From assembly GCA_015654595.1 (NCBI GenBank), contig JAATGQ010000213.1, forward strand, positions 1 to 35,931: a DNA stretch of 35,931 bases. Reading direction: 5' to 3'. Every line of letters begins with the position of its first letter. Positions within the stretch are counted from its first letter, which is position 1. Below are positions 1-8,133 of the stretch, in pieces. Made by a program: the position numbers and the translations under genes. The notes beneath the pieces are model-generated. The model ran no database searches. It was given only the letters and a program-made list of their open reading frames with translations, and had not been told where the DNA came from. The stretch is from Chitinophagales bacterium (GTDB taxonomy: Bacteria; Bacteroidota; Bacteroidia; Chitinophagales; Chitinophagaceae).

Positions 1-1
1 G

Positions 2-202
2 AAGATGGCTGCTTCTTTCCTCGTCATGTCGATCATCGGCGGTGGAGTTACTCCGCTGATCATGGGCGCGATCTCGGATAAGACGAACATTCAGACGGCT
101 TATATCATGCCTGTCATTTGCTTTGCTTTTATTTTGTTCTTTGGTTTGAAGGGACATAAGATCAAAACGGCCAGCGCTAATTTAAAAAACCAACCTGCAT
201 GA
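2..202 (+). CDS. fucP: L-fucose:H+ symporter FucP, C-terminal fragment
   Basis: Partial gene; its 5' part lies outside the window and the frame is open from base 2. The visible 67 residues form the last two membrane segments of a major facilitator superfamily sugar/H+ symporter: a glycine-rich helix, a short GAISDKT cytoplasmic loop typical of FucP-type permeases, then a helix ending in a basic tail. The inner-membrane protein would import L-fucose with protons. The stop overlaps the next start by four bases (ATGA at 199-202), so it is translationally coupled to the mutarotase. The family is clear from the tail and the context. The exact sugar (fucose rather than galactose or glucose) is inferred from the downstream fucose genes. 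Confidence 0.75.
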   Translation, partial: KMAASFLVMSIIGGGVTPLIMGAISDKTNIQTAYIMPVICFAFILFFGLKGHKIKTASANLKNQPA

Positions 203-537
203 GATATTGTCTAGCCCTCGATCTACAGCCAGATCCCGCATTGATTGCCGGATATGAAGACTGGCATACCAAAGTATGGCCTGAAATAAAACAGAGTCTT
301 TATGAAAGCGGTATCTTCGATATGGAAATTTATCGGGTAGAAAACCGTCTTTTTATGATCATGGAGACGGCGCCGGAATTCACTTTTGAGAATAAGGCGG
401 CCTTGGACGACTCCAATGAGATGGTACAAAAGTGGGAGACGATGATGAGCCAGTTCCAGCTGCCCATACCCGGCGGAAAGCCGGGGGAGAAGTGGCGGTT
501 GATGGATCGGATTTTTTCATTAACACAATCAAAATAA
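199..537 (+). CDS. L-fucose/L-rhamnose mutarotase (COG3254 family)
   Basis: A 112-residue protein of the RhaM-like mutarotase family, a small cytosolic ferredoxin-like fold that interconverts alpha and beta anomers of 6-deoxy sugars. The family signature HxxxWPE is visible as H23 to E29, and the length matches the usual 104-115 residues. Its position between the fucose permease and a fucose-type dehydrogenase suggests it supplies the anomer used by the dehydrogenase; COG3254 proteins acting on L-fucose are known from non-phosphorylative fucose clusters. It overlaps the upstream gene by four bases and ends three bases before the next start. L-rhamnose specificity cannot be excluded from sequence alone. 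Confidence 0.85.
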   Translation: MRYCLALDLQPDPALIAGYEDWHTKVWPEIKQSLYESGIFDMEIYRVENRLFMIMETAPEFTFENKAALDDSNEMVQKWETMMSQFQLPIPGGKPGEKWRLMDRIFSLTQSK

Positions 538-540
538 AAG

Positions 541-1308
541 ATGATGTTTAGTTTGTCGGACAAGCATGCTGTAGTTACCGGGGCTGGCAGCGGTATCGGC
601 AGGGCGGTTGCTTTGCTTTTGGCAAAACAGGGCGCTCGCGTTTATGTCGCGGATATCAATGAAGATCAGGCAGGAGAAGTCGTAAAAGAGATCGAGGCTG
701 CAGGCGGCGTTGCCAGTGCGCTTGTCGCGGACGTCTCCAATCAGCAGGAAGTGCTTCGGGCCTTTGAAGGACTTCCAGGACTGGATATCCTGGTAAACAG
801 TGCCGGCGTATCGCATATCGGAACGGCCGAGTCGACAAACGAAGAGGATTTTGACCGGCTTTACCGCGTCAATGTAAAGGGGGTATACAACAGCATTCAC
901 GCTGCTATTCCTGTTTTTCGAAAGAATAAGGGCGGCGTGATCGTCAATATGTGCAGCATTGCCGCTACGGTGGGGATCCCTGACCGTTTTGCCTATTCTA
1001 TGACAAAGGGCGCGGTCTATTCGATGACCTTATCTGTAGCAAAGGATTATCTGAAAGATCATATCCGGTGCAATTGTATCAGCCCTGCAAGAGTTCATAC
1101 GCCGTTTGTCGACGGTTTTTTGAAAAAGAACTATCCTGGAAAAGAGCAGGAAATGTTTGACAAACTGTCCAGGACACAGCCCATCGGCAGAATGGCGAAG
1201 CCGGACGAAATTGCGGGCCTGATCCTGTATTTGTGCAGCGATGAGGCCTCTTTTATTACAGGCTGCGATTACCCGATCGACGGCGGATTTATCAAACTGA
1301 ACAATTAA
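541..1308 (+). CDS. SDR dehydrogenase, probable 2-keto-3-deoxy-L-fuconate dehydrogenase
   Basis: A classical short-chain dehydrogenase of 255 residues. The nucleotide-binding TGAGSGIG motif lies near residues 14-21, NSAG in the middle, and the catalytic Tyr152 and Lys156 are intact (YSMTK). In non-phosphorylative fucose pathways an SDR of this type oxidises 2-keto-3-deoxy-L-fuconate to the 2,4-diketo acid, which the next gene product would hydrolyse. That gene pairing (seven bases apart) is the main reason to give it this step rather than the first oxidation. Two adjacent ATGs (541 and 544) are possible starts; there is no strong ribosome binding site. The alternative is that this SDR is the fucose dehydrogenase and the one at 2989 takes the second step. 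Confidence 0.7.
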   Translation: MMFSLSDKHAVVTGAGSGIGRAVALLLAKQGARVYVADINEDQAGEVVKEIEAAGGVASALVADVSNQQEVLRAFEGLPGLDILVNSAGVSHIGTAESTNEEDFDRLYRVNVKGVYNSIHAAIPVFRKNKGGVIVNMCSIAATVGIPDRFAYSMTKGAVYSMTLSVAKDYLKDHIRCNCISPARVHTPFVDGFLKKNYPGKEQEMFDKLSRTQPIGRMAKPDEIAGLILYLCSDEASFITGCDYPIDGGFIKLNN

Positions 1309-1314
1309 ATTTAT

Positions 1315-2166
1315 ATGAAGCTTATCAGACATGGTCAATTGAATAAGGAGAAGACTGGCATTGTTATCGATGGTACGAATTATGACACTTCAGCCTTTGG
1401 GGAAGATTATAATGAGGCGTTTTTCGAAACAGGAGGGCTGGAGAGATTGGCAGAATTCGTAGAACAGAATAAAGGTTCACTGCCGGTTGTTCCTGCCGGT
1501 ACCCGGCTTGGTTCTCCGGTTGCCCGTCCTTCCAAGATCATTTGTATCGGACTGAATTATATCGATCATGCCCGCGAAACCAATGCTACGCCTCCGCCGG
1601 AGCCGGTCATCTTTATGAAATCGACGACATCGCTGGTTGGGCCTGACGACGATATTATGATCCCGAAGAATTCGAAGAAGACGGATTGGGAAGTGGAGTT
1701 GGCGCTGGTGATCGGAAAGAAAGCCAGTTATGTGGAAGAGAGTGAGGCATTGAATTATGTGGCCGGTTATTGTTTGCTCAATGATGTTTCTGAGCGGGAG
1801 TTTCAGATCGAGCGTGCGGGTACCTGGGATAAGGGTAAGGGTTGTGATACCTTTGCTCCCCTGGGTCCCTGGCTGGTCACTCCCGATGAGATAAATGATG
1901 TTCACAACCTGCGCTTGTGGCTAACGCTTAACGGAAAGAAGATGCAGGATGGTACCACCGCCAACCTGATCTTCAGGATCCCTCATCTTATTTCGTATAC
2001 CAGCCAGTTCATGACGCTGCTCCCCGGGGATGTCATCTCTACGGGTACGCCGGCGGGCGTGGGGCTGGGTATGAAACCCAATGTCTACCTGCAACCGGGT
2101 GACGTGGTGGAGCTGGGGATCGACGGCCTTGGCCAGGCGCGCCAAAACGTGGTGAAGTATGCTTAA
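1315..2166 (+). CDS. FAH-family hydrolase, probable 2,4-diketo-3-deoxy-L-fuconate hydrolase
   Basis: A 283-residue fumarylacetoacetate hydrolase superfamily protein. The core starts at the GLNYxDHA motif near residue 79, and the divalent-metal ligands are visible as Glu126 and Glu128 (EVE) and Asp157 (LLNDVSE). The C-terminal GDVISTGTPAGVG segment is also typical. Members in fucose and rhamnose clusters cleave a C6 2,4-diketo acid to pyruvate and L-lactate, in series with the SDR just upstream. Automated annotation often calls such proteins ureidoglycolate lyase, which the context does not support. The last eight bases overlap the amidohydrolase start, indicating translational coupling. Confidence 0.8.
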   Translation: MKLIRHGQLNKEKTGIVIDGTNYDTSAFGEDYNEAFFETGGLERLAEFVEQNKGSLPVVPAGTRLGSPVARPSKIICIGLNYIDHARETNATPPPEPVIFMKSTTSLVGPDDDIMIPKNSKKTDWEVELALVIGKKASYVEESEALNYVAGYCLLNDVSEREFQIERAGTWDKGKGCDTFAPLGPWLVTPDEINDVHNLRLWLTLNGKKMQDGTTANLIFRIPHLISYTSQFMTLLPGDVISTGTPAGVGLGMKPNVYLQPGDVVELGIDGLGQARQNVVKYA

Positions 2167-2992
2167 AATAGACGCACATCAGCATTTCTGGAAGTTTGAT
2201 CCGATCCGGGATTCCTGGATCAACAATGACATGCGGGCAATCCAGCGGGATTTTTTTCCGGAAGACCTGGCTCCCCTTTTACAAGAGGCGGGTATCGACG
2301 GCTGTGTTGCCGTTCAGTCGGATCAATCGGAAGATGAAAATGATTTTCTGCTGGCGCAGGCCAGCCGGCATGATCTCATCAAAGGCATCGTAGGCTGGGC
2401 CGATCTTCGGTCGCCAGACGTAGAACGCCGGCTGGAGTATTACCAGCGATTCCCGAAGTTGAAAGGGTTTCGACATGTTCTGCAGGGAGAAAGAGACAGA
2501 GCGTTGATGCTGAGCCCTGATTTTAAAAGAGGCATAGCCGCCCTAAGTAAGTTCGGCTATACTTATGATATCCTGATCTATCCCGATCAGCTGGGATATA
2601 GCAGGGATCTGGCGGCTTCTTTTCCGGATCAGCCTTTTGTGCTGGATCATATCGGGAAACCGCATATAAAAGACCGCTATATCACCGAAGAGTGGAAGGC
2701 GGCGATCCATTCGCTGGCATCCAGACCGAATGTCTTCTGCAAGATCTCGGGTATGGTGACGGAGGCGGACTGGAAGTTCTGGAAGCCGGAACACCTGAAG
2801 GTGTATATCGATACGGTAGTGGAGGCTTTTGGGATGAAAAGGGTCATGTATGGAAGTGATTGGCCTGTTTGCCTGGTGGCGGCGAGCTACCAGGCCGTCT
2901 TTTCGGTGGTGAAGGATTATTTCTCAACTTTTTCAGCAGATGAACAGTCCGCATTTTTCGGCGGCAACGCAATAAATTTTTATCGGCTATGA
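2159..2992 (+). CDS. Amidohydrolase family lactonase, probable L-fucono-1,5-lactonase
   Basis: A 277-residue COG3618 amidohydrolase. The N-terminal metal motif HxH is at His7/His9 (IDAHQHFW). The segments KGFRHVLQ and VLDHIGKP follow, and the catalytic Asp lies in YGSDWPV near the C terminus, all hallmarks of the fuconolactonase/rhamnonolactonase group. It would open the lactone made by fucose dehydrogenase to L-fuconate in the cytosol. It overlaps both neighbours (eight bases upstream, four bases downstream as ATGA). Family assignment is strong; the lactone specificity is inferred from the operon. Confidence 0.85.
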   Translation: MLKIDAHQHFWKFDPIRDSWINNDMRAIQRDFFPEDLAPLLQEAGIDGCVAVQSDQSEDENDFLLAQASRHDLIKGIVGWADLRSPDVERRLEYYQRFPKLKGFRHVLQGERDRALMLSPDFKRGIAALSKFGYTYDILIYPDQLGYSRDLAASFPDQPFVLDHIGKPHIKDRYITEEWKAAIHSLASRPNVFCKISGMVTEADWKFWKPEHLKVYIDTVVEAFGMKRVMYGSDWPVCLVAASYQAVFSVVKDYFSTFSADEQSAFFGGNAINFYRL

Positions 2993-3777
2993 ATTTAGAT
3001 CTTCAGGATAAAATTGTCGTCGTATCGGGCGGAGCAAAAGGTATTGGAGAAGGTATTGTCCGGGCATTGGCTGCAGAAGGCGCTATCCCATTTATCATCG
3101 GCCGCAATGAAGAAGACAATAAGACCACGGCCGCCGCTGTCGAGGCGGCTGGAGGTAAGGCTTTTCAGGTGGTCGCTGAATTGACAAGACCGGAGGAGTG
3201 CGAGGCTGCGATAAAGGCTGTAATGGATAAGTGCGGCAGGATCGACGGGCTCGTCAACAACGCAGGCGTCAATGACGGCGTTGGGCTGGAATCGGGAAAC
3301 TATTCTGCTTTTATGGCTTCTCTCCACAAGAGCCTGATCCATTACTATCTGTTGGCGCACCACGCGCTGCCGGCATTGAAAGCTTCCAAAGGCGCCATTG
3401 TCAATATAAGCAGCAAAACGGCCGAGACGGGACAAGGCGGGACTTCTGCCTATGCCGCTTCGAATGGCGGCCGCAATGCGTTGACCCGTGAATGGGCAGT
3501 GGAGCTGCTCAGGTATGGGATACGCGTAAATGCGATCGTGGTGGCGGAATGCTGGACGCCGCTGTATGAGCGTTGGATACAGACGCTGCCGGACCCGGAA
3601 GAGGCTTTGAAGTCCATTGTTAAGAATATACCATTGGAGAACAGGATGACGACTTCGGAAGAGATCGCGAATATGGCGGTTTTTCTGTTGTCTCGACGTT
3701 CGAGCCATACGACGGGGCAGTTGATCCATGTCGATGGAGGGTATGTGCATTTGGATCGCGCACTTGTGAATGCATAG
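2989..3777 (+). CDS. SDR dehydrogenase, probable L-fucose dehydrogenase, with Asn in place of the catalytic Lys
   Basis: A 262-residue short-chain dehydrogenase with a GGAKGIG cofactor loop (a second-glycine variant of TGxxxGIG), NNAG, catalytic Ser142 and Tyr155, and the segment LTREWAVELL seen in L-fucose dehydrogenases. The expected YxxxK lysine is Asn159: codons 3451-3465 read Tyr-Ala-Ala-Ser-Asn. The rest of the protein looks intact, with no frameshift or stop. Its place just after the lactonase suggests the first oxidation, L-fucose to L-fuconolactone. Because the usual proton-relay lysine is absent, either a lineage-specific variant or a loss of activity is possible. Confidence 0.7.
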   Translation: MNLDLQDKIVVVSGGAKGIGEGIVRALAAEGAIPFIIGRNEEDNKTTAAAVEAAGGKAFQVVAELTRPEECEAAIKAVMDKCGRIDGLVNNAGVNDGVGLESGNYSAFMASLHKSLIHYYLLAHHALPALKASKGAIVNISSKTAETGQGGTSAYAASNGGRNALTREWAVELLRYGIRVNAIVVAECWTPLYERWIQTLPDPEEALKSIVKNIPLENRMTTSEEIANMAVFLLSRRSSHTTGQLIHVDGGYVHLDRALVNA

Positions 3778-3802
3778 ACTTGCCCGGTTTTGCTGACTGG
3801 TT

Positions 3803-3825
3803 GGGGGGGCGGGGGTTAAGAAGGG
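3803..3825 (+). other. G-rich tract with G-quadruplex potential
   Basis: In the 93-base gap between the fucose dehydrogenase and the zinc alcohol dehydrogenase there is a run of seven G, a C, five G, a seven-base spacer and three G. This allows four GGG runs with loops of 1, 1 and 7 bases. It sits in the longest gap of the operon so far and could act at the mRNA level on the downstream gene. That the structure forms is an inference. Confidence 0.35.
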
Positions 3826-3870
3826 TAGGCGCGAGCGCTTTTTTGAATTTGTTTAAAAGCATTTTTTATA

Positions 3871-4887
3871 ATGAAGACTCTTATTTGTCTGGAGCCGGGG
3901 AAGTTGGTGTACAGGGAGGCGGATGCGCCGCTGGCGCGGCCGGGGCAGGCGATACTAAAGATCAGGAGAGCGGGGATTTGCGGGACGGACCTGCACGCTT
4001 TTGAAGGAACGCAGCCTTACTTTTCCTATCCGAGGATCCTGGGGCATGAGCTGGCGGGCGACCTGGTGGATTTTGACAAGAAGGGGGCGGAAGGGTTTGT
4101 GATAGGAGATGCGGTGACGATCGTTCCGTATTTCAATTGCGGGGTTTGTGTGGCCTGCCGCAATGGAAAACCAAATTGCTGTACGACGATCAGGGTCTGC
4201 GGCGTTCATATCGATGGGGGAATGGTAGAGTACCTGGCTGTTCCGACTTCTTCGCTGGTACACGGGGATGGCTTGAATCACGATCAGCTGGCGCTGGTAG
4301 AGCCGCTGGCTATCGGGGCGCATGCGGTACGCCGGGCTGCGGTTCAGCCGGATGAGTTTGTGCTGGTGGCAGGCGCTGGTCCGATCGGGCTTGGTACGAT
4401 GGAAGCGGCAAGAATGGCGGGCGGACAGGTGATCGCGATGGATATCAATAAAGACCGGCTTTCATTCTGTCGTGAAAAGCTGCAGGTATTGCATACGGTC
4501 GATGCGCTGCAAGACCCGTTGGAACAGCTACGGAATATTACGCGCGGCGAAATGCCGACCGTAGTGATCGACGCCACGGGAAGCAGGAAAGCGATCAACG
4601 ACGGCTTTCAATATATGGCGCATGGCGCAAGGTATGTGCTGGTGGGACTGCAGAAGGGGACAATTGAATTTAACCACCCTGAGTTTCACAAGCGGGAAGG
4701 AACCCTGATGAGCAGCCGGAATGCGACACGCGAAGATTTTAACTTCGTGATGGATTCGCTGAAGAAAGGGCTGGTCGATCCAACGACCTATATTACGCAC
4801 CGGGTAGCATTTGACGATGTCGCCAGAGAATTTGCGAAGTGGCTGGATCCGGCGAATGGAGTGATAAAGGCGATGGTTGAACTATAG
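3871..4887 (+). CDS. Zinc-dependent medium-chain alcohol dehydrogenase (Tdh/L-idonate dehydrogenase-like)
   Basis: A 338-residue MDR-superfamily sugar/polyol dehydrogenase. Catalytic zinc ligands are visible as Cys37 (GICGTD) and His59-Glu60 (GHE). The four structural-zinc cysteines are Cys90, Cys93, Cys96 and Cys104 with the usual C-x2-C-x2-C-x7-C spacing. The NAD(P) loop GAGPIGLG lies near the middle. Relatives act on L-gulonate, L-idonate, L-galactonate or threonine. Within a fucose/hexuronate operon it probably oxidises an aldonate or a related sugar acid, feeding either branch, but the substrate cannot be read from the sequence. Starts at ATG 3871, 93 bases after the fucose genes and 75 before kdgK. 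Confidence 0.75.
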   Translation: MKTLICLEPGKLVYREADAPLARPGQAILKIRRAGICGTDLHAFEGTQPYFSYPRILGHELAGDLVDFDKKGAEGFVIGDAVTIVPYFNCGVCVACRNGKPNCCTTIRVCGVHIDGGMVEYLAVPTSSLVHGDGLNHDQLALVEPLAIGAHAVRRAAVQPDEFVLVAGAGPIGLGTMEAARMAGGQVIAMDINKDRLSFCREKLQVLHTVDALQDPLEQLRNITRGEMPTVVIDATGSRKAINDGFQYMAHGARYVLVGLQKGTIEFNHPEFHKREGTLMSSRNATREDFNFVMDSLKKGLVDPTTYITHRVAFDDVAREFAKWLDPANGVIKAMVEL

Positions 4888-4927
4888 ATGCCCCTGTTGA
4901 AACCTCTTGGCTGATGACAGGAGCGCA

Positions 4928-4952
4928 ATAAACTGGTATAAACTGGTATAAA
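4928..4952 (+). repeat. Tandem 10-base repeat upstream of kdgK
   Basis: The unit ATAAACTGGT occurs twice in direct tandem, followed by half a copy, in the 75-base gap before the kinase gene. The unit equals about one helical turn, so it could be a protein-binding element or a slippage product. No function can be assigned. Confidence 0.5.
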
Positions 4953-4962
4953 AAGATAGACG

Positions 4963-5991
4963 GTGAATAAAAAAGTATTGTCATTTGGGGAAATACTGCT
5001 TCGGATTTGTCCCGATACGGAAGGTCGCTGGCTTGGCGCCAATATGCTGCCTTTTTATGTGGGCGGCGCAGAGCTGAATGTCGCGACGGCGCTGGCTCTT
5101 TGGGGCACTCCTTCGGCTTATCTGACGGCCCTCCCCGAAAACAGCATGTCCTTGCAGCTGGCGGGCTATATGAAAGAGAAAGGTATTGATACCTCGCATT
5201 TAGTATACCAGGGTCCGAGACTGGGGCTGTACTTCCTGCCGCAAGGCAAGGATCTGAAGAATGCGGGCGTGATCTATGACCGCGCGGGTTCGTCCTTTGC
5301 CGGACTTCAGCCTGGCGATATCGACTGGGACAGCATCCTGGAGAATGTCGGCTGGCTGCATTTCAGCGCTATCTCTCCGGCATTGAGCCGTCAGGCGGCG
5401 GATGTATGTGCTGAGATGCTGAAAGCCGCAGCTGCCAAGAGGCATGTGACGATCTCTGTCGATCTGAACTACCGCGCCAAGTTATGGCAGTATGGCGCCG
5501 ACCCGGTGACGGTTATGCCGGAACTGGTACAATATTGCGATGTGGTCATGGGTAATCTCTGGGCGGCGGAAAAGATGCTGGGGATACCGGTTGATACCAG
5601 CCTGACGGGCACGGATCGGAAAGAGGATTACCTGAAGCATGCACAGCTGAGCAGCGAAGCGATCCTGGAGAAGTTCCCACGCGTCAGGCACGTGGCCAAG
5701 ACCTTCCGCTTTGATAAAGGAGATGGCGGGATAAGGTACTATACCTGCCTGTTTAACGAAGGGAAATTGTATACCTCCAAAGAATATACGTCGGAAAAGA
5801 TCCTGGACAAGGTCGGCAGCGGGGATTGTTTTATGGCGGGCCTGATACAGGGCCTTTATCATGGCCAGTCTATACCCGATACGCTGGAGTATGCGACGGC
5901 CGCGGCTTTTCAGAAATTGTTTATTCCAAGCGACGCGACTGATCAGCGTCCGGAGGATATTAAAAAATTCATGTCAACTTATGAGCGCTAA
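4963..5991 (+). CDS. kdgK: 2-keto-3-deoxygluconate kinase (PfkB family)
   Basis: A 342-residue ribokinase-fold sugar kinase that would phosphorylate KDG at O6 with ATP to give KDPG. The N-terminal GAELNVATALA segment of the PfkB family and the C-terminal GSGDCFMAGL motif, holding the catalytic base Asp and anion hole, are visible. The start is GTG at 4963; it gives the usual family N terminus (NKKVLSFGEILLR) and no ATG fits as well. The gene is followed by, and overlaps by 11 bases, the KDPG aldolase, the next enzyme in the path. 2-keto-3-deoxygalactonate is an alternative substrate. Confidence 0.85.
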   Translation: MNKKVLSFGEILLRICPDTEGRWLGANMLPFYVGGAELNVATALALWGTPSAYLTALPENSMSLQLAGYMKEKGIDTSHLVYQGPRLGLYFLPQGKDLKNAGVIYDRAGSSFAGLQPGDIDWDSILENVGWLHFSAISPALSRQAADVCAEMLKAAAAKRHVTISVDLNYRAKLWQYGADPVTVMPELVQYCDVVMGNLWAAEKMLGIPVDTSLTGTDRKEDYLKHAQLSSEAILEKFPRVRHVAKTFRFDKGDGGIRYYTCLFNEGKLYTSKEYTSEKILDKVGSGDCFMAGLIQGLYHGQSIPDTLEYATAAAFQKLFIPSDATDQRPEDIKKFMSTYER

Positions 5992-6661
5992 GAAAGTCGT
6001 TTTACAAAGCATTTTGGGACAAGGCATCCTGCCTCTTTTTTATTGGGAAAGCCCGGCTGTCTGTCTGAAAGTTATGGAGACTTTGTATCGTGCGGGTGTC
6101 CGGGCTGTGGAGTATACCAACCGGGGCACGGCTGCACTGGAAAACTTTACGATGATGAAGAAAGCGCTGGCAAATGAAGCGCCGGATCTGTACCTGGGGA
6201 TCGGAACGATCAAGTCGCTTGATGAAGCGAAGGCTTTTATCGACGCGGGCGCTGATTTTATCGTTGCGCCGATCGTACAGCCAGAAGTCGGCGAATTGAC
6301 GCATTCGGCAGGTCTGCTCTGGGTTCCGGGTTGTATGACGCCGACGGAGATCGCTTTGGCGCAGCGGTATAAGGCGGATCTGATCAAGCTTTTTCCCGCT
6401 AATATCCTGGGACCTGCTTTTGTCAGCAGTATCCGGGAGTTATTCCCCGATCAGCTGTTTATCCCGACAGGCGGTGTGGAGATAGAAGAAGAAAATATCC
6501 GGAGCTGGATAAAGGCAGGTGTCAGTGCAGTAGGTATGGGAAGCAGGCTGATCAGCAGGGAAGTGCTCAGGAACGAGAATTATGATTTCTTATATGCGAA
6601 CACGCTCGAAGCGATGAAATTGACACGTGCTGTCATTAACGAAAATAAAGTCAGACAATGA
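5981..6661 (+). CDS. eda: KDPG/KHG aldolase
   Basis: A 226-residue class I aldolase splitting 2-keto-3-deoxy-6-phosphogluconate to pyruvate and glyceraldehyde-3-phosphate. The catalytic Glu44 (GVRAVEYT), Thr76 and Schiff-base Lys136 (DLIKLFPA) are visible, plus the VPGCMTPTE loop. The frame is open upstream to 5861, but ATG 5981 gives the family's usual N terminus, so that start is chosen; it lies inside the last codons of kdgK. The stop overlaps the uxaB start by four bases (ATGA). The role follows from the kinase-aldolase pair; action on a deoxyfuconate intermediate is possible but not indicated. Confidence 0.85.
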   Translation: MSAKKVVLQSILGQGILPLFYWESPAVCLKVMETLYRAGVRAVEYTNRGTAALENFTMMKKALANEAPDLYLGIGTIKSLDEAKAFIDAGADFIVAPIVQPEVGELTHSAGLLWVPGCMTPTEIALAQRYKADLIKLFPANILGPAFVSSIRELFPDQLFIPTGGVEIEEENIRSWIKAGVSAVGMGSRLISREVLRNENYDFLYANTLEAMKLTRAVINENKVRQ

Positions 6662-8133
6662 TCCTTTCAAAAGAAAACCTCGCCGCTATCCGAGCGGCCC
6701 ATGTGGTGACGCCGGGCGATGACATTTTTTCTTTACCGGAAAAGGTGTTGCAGTTCGGCACAGGCGTACTGCTTCGTGGACTTCCGGATTATTTTATCGA
6801 TAAGGCCAACCGTCAAGGCATCTTCAATGGCCGGGTAGTTGTCATCAAATCAACCGATTCTGGTGATGCCGGCGCTTTTGACCGGCAGGATGGATTGTAT
6901 ACGCTCTGTATCCGTGGTATCGAAAATGGCAGGAAAGTAGAAGAGAATCTAGTTTGTTCTGCTATCAGCCGGGTATTGTCGGCGAAGAGTCAATGGGCAG
7001 AGATCCTGAAGCTGGCGCATAGCCCCGAAATGCAGATCATTGTTTCCAATACGACAGAAGTAGGTATTCAGCTGGTTGAAGACGATGACGTTCGCCAGAC
7101 GCCGCCTTCATCCTTCCCGGGCAAGCTGCTGGCCTTTTTGTACGAACGTTACAAAGCCTTTGGCGGCAGCGCAGACAGCGGGATGGTGGTCATTCCGACG
7201 GAGCTGATCGTGGACAATGGGAAGAAGCTGGCCGGCATCGTCAGGCAGCTGGCGGAGTTGAATAAACTGGAGGACGCATTTGTGGACTGGCTCGATGCGC
7301 ATTGTTCATTCTGCAGCAGCCTGGTCGACAGGATTGTACCCGGAAAGCCGGATGCTGCAACCCTGACCAGACTGGAACAGGAACTGGGCTATAAGGACGA
7401 TCTGTTGTCGATCTCCGAAGTCTACCGGTTGTGGGCGATAGAAGGAAATGAAAAAGTGAAGGATGTCTTGTCTTTCGCGGCAGCGGATGCAGGGGTGATC
7501 GTCGCGCCGGATATCGGGATCTACCGTGAACTTAAGCTGCGCATGCTGAATGGTACGCATACGCTGAGCTGCGGACTGGCAGTGCTGGCGCATTTTGCCA
7601 CGGTAAAGAATGCCATGGATGACGCGTCATTCTCTGCTTTTGTCGCCGATCTGATGTTAAAAGAGATTGCGACCGCAATCCCCTATGAGCTGCCGATAGC
7701 GGAGGCCCGGGATTTTGGCGTCAGGGTTCTCGACCGGTTCCGCAACCCGCATATCCAGCATCAGTGGATCAGCATTACGATGCAGTATACCAGCAAGATA
7801 AAGATGCGGGTAATTCCGGTATTGCTGAATTATTATCAACAGCATGGAACGGTACCTGCGCATATGGCGCTGGGGTTTGCGACTTACCTGTTGTTTATGC
7901 AGGGCAGGTCAGGGCCGGTAACGGACGACAAGGCGGCTTATCTTAGCGGGATCTGGCAGCAGGCGCCGGCAGCGGTAGTAAAGCAGGTTCTGAGCGACAG
8001 CACCCTTTGGGGCGCGGATCTGACCAGCCTGTCGGGTTTTGAAGCTGCGGTCAGGGAGAACCTGGAATCGCTGATGAATAAAGGAGCTGCGGCTACGCTG
8101 GCTCAATTGACAACAAAAAAAAGTGTTTTATGA
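6658..8133 (+). CDS. uxaB: Tagaturonate reductase / altronate oxidoreductase
   Basis: A 491-residue protein of the mannitol dehydrogenase family with an N-terminal Rossmann domain starting at LQFGTGVLLRG and a C-terminal helical domain whose active-site segment KLRMLNGTHT is intact. The length fits UxaB (about 480-490). It would reduce D-tagaturonate to D-altronate with NADH. It overlaps eda by four bases and uxaA by four bases, so the three are translated as a unit. The isomerase that makes tagaturonate (UxaC) is not in the window. Confidence 0.88.
   Translation: MILSKENLAAIRAAHVVTPGDDIFSLPEKVLQFGTGVLLRGLPDYFIDKANRQGIFNGRVVVIKSTDSGDAGAFDRQDGLYTLCIRGIENGRKVEENLVCSAISRVLSAKSQWAEILKLAHSPEMQIIVSNTTEVGIQLVEDDDVRQTPPSSFPGKLLAFLYERYKAFGGSADSGMVVIPTELIVDNGKKLAGIVRQLAELNKLEDAFVDWLDAHCSFCSSLVDRIVPGKPDAATLTRLEQELGYKDDLLSISEVYRLWAIEGNEKVKDVLSFAAADAGVIVAPDIGIYRELKLRMLNGTHTLSCGLAVLAHFATVKNAMDDASFSAFVADLMLKEIATAIPYELPIAEARDFGVRVLDRFRNPHIQHQWISITMQYTSKIKMRVIPVLLNYYQQHGTVPAHMALGFATYLLFMQGRSGPVTDDKAAYLSGIWQQAPAAVVKQVLSDSTLWGADLTSLSGFEAAVRENLESLMNKGAAATLAQLTTKKSVL

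Noticed and set aside
5861..5980. An upstream extension of the KDPG aldolase frame
   Set aside because: It overlaps kdgK by 131 bases and gives an Arg/Leu-rich leader unlike any aldolase; ATG 5981 fits the family.
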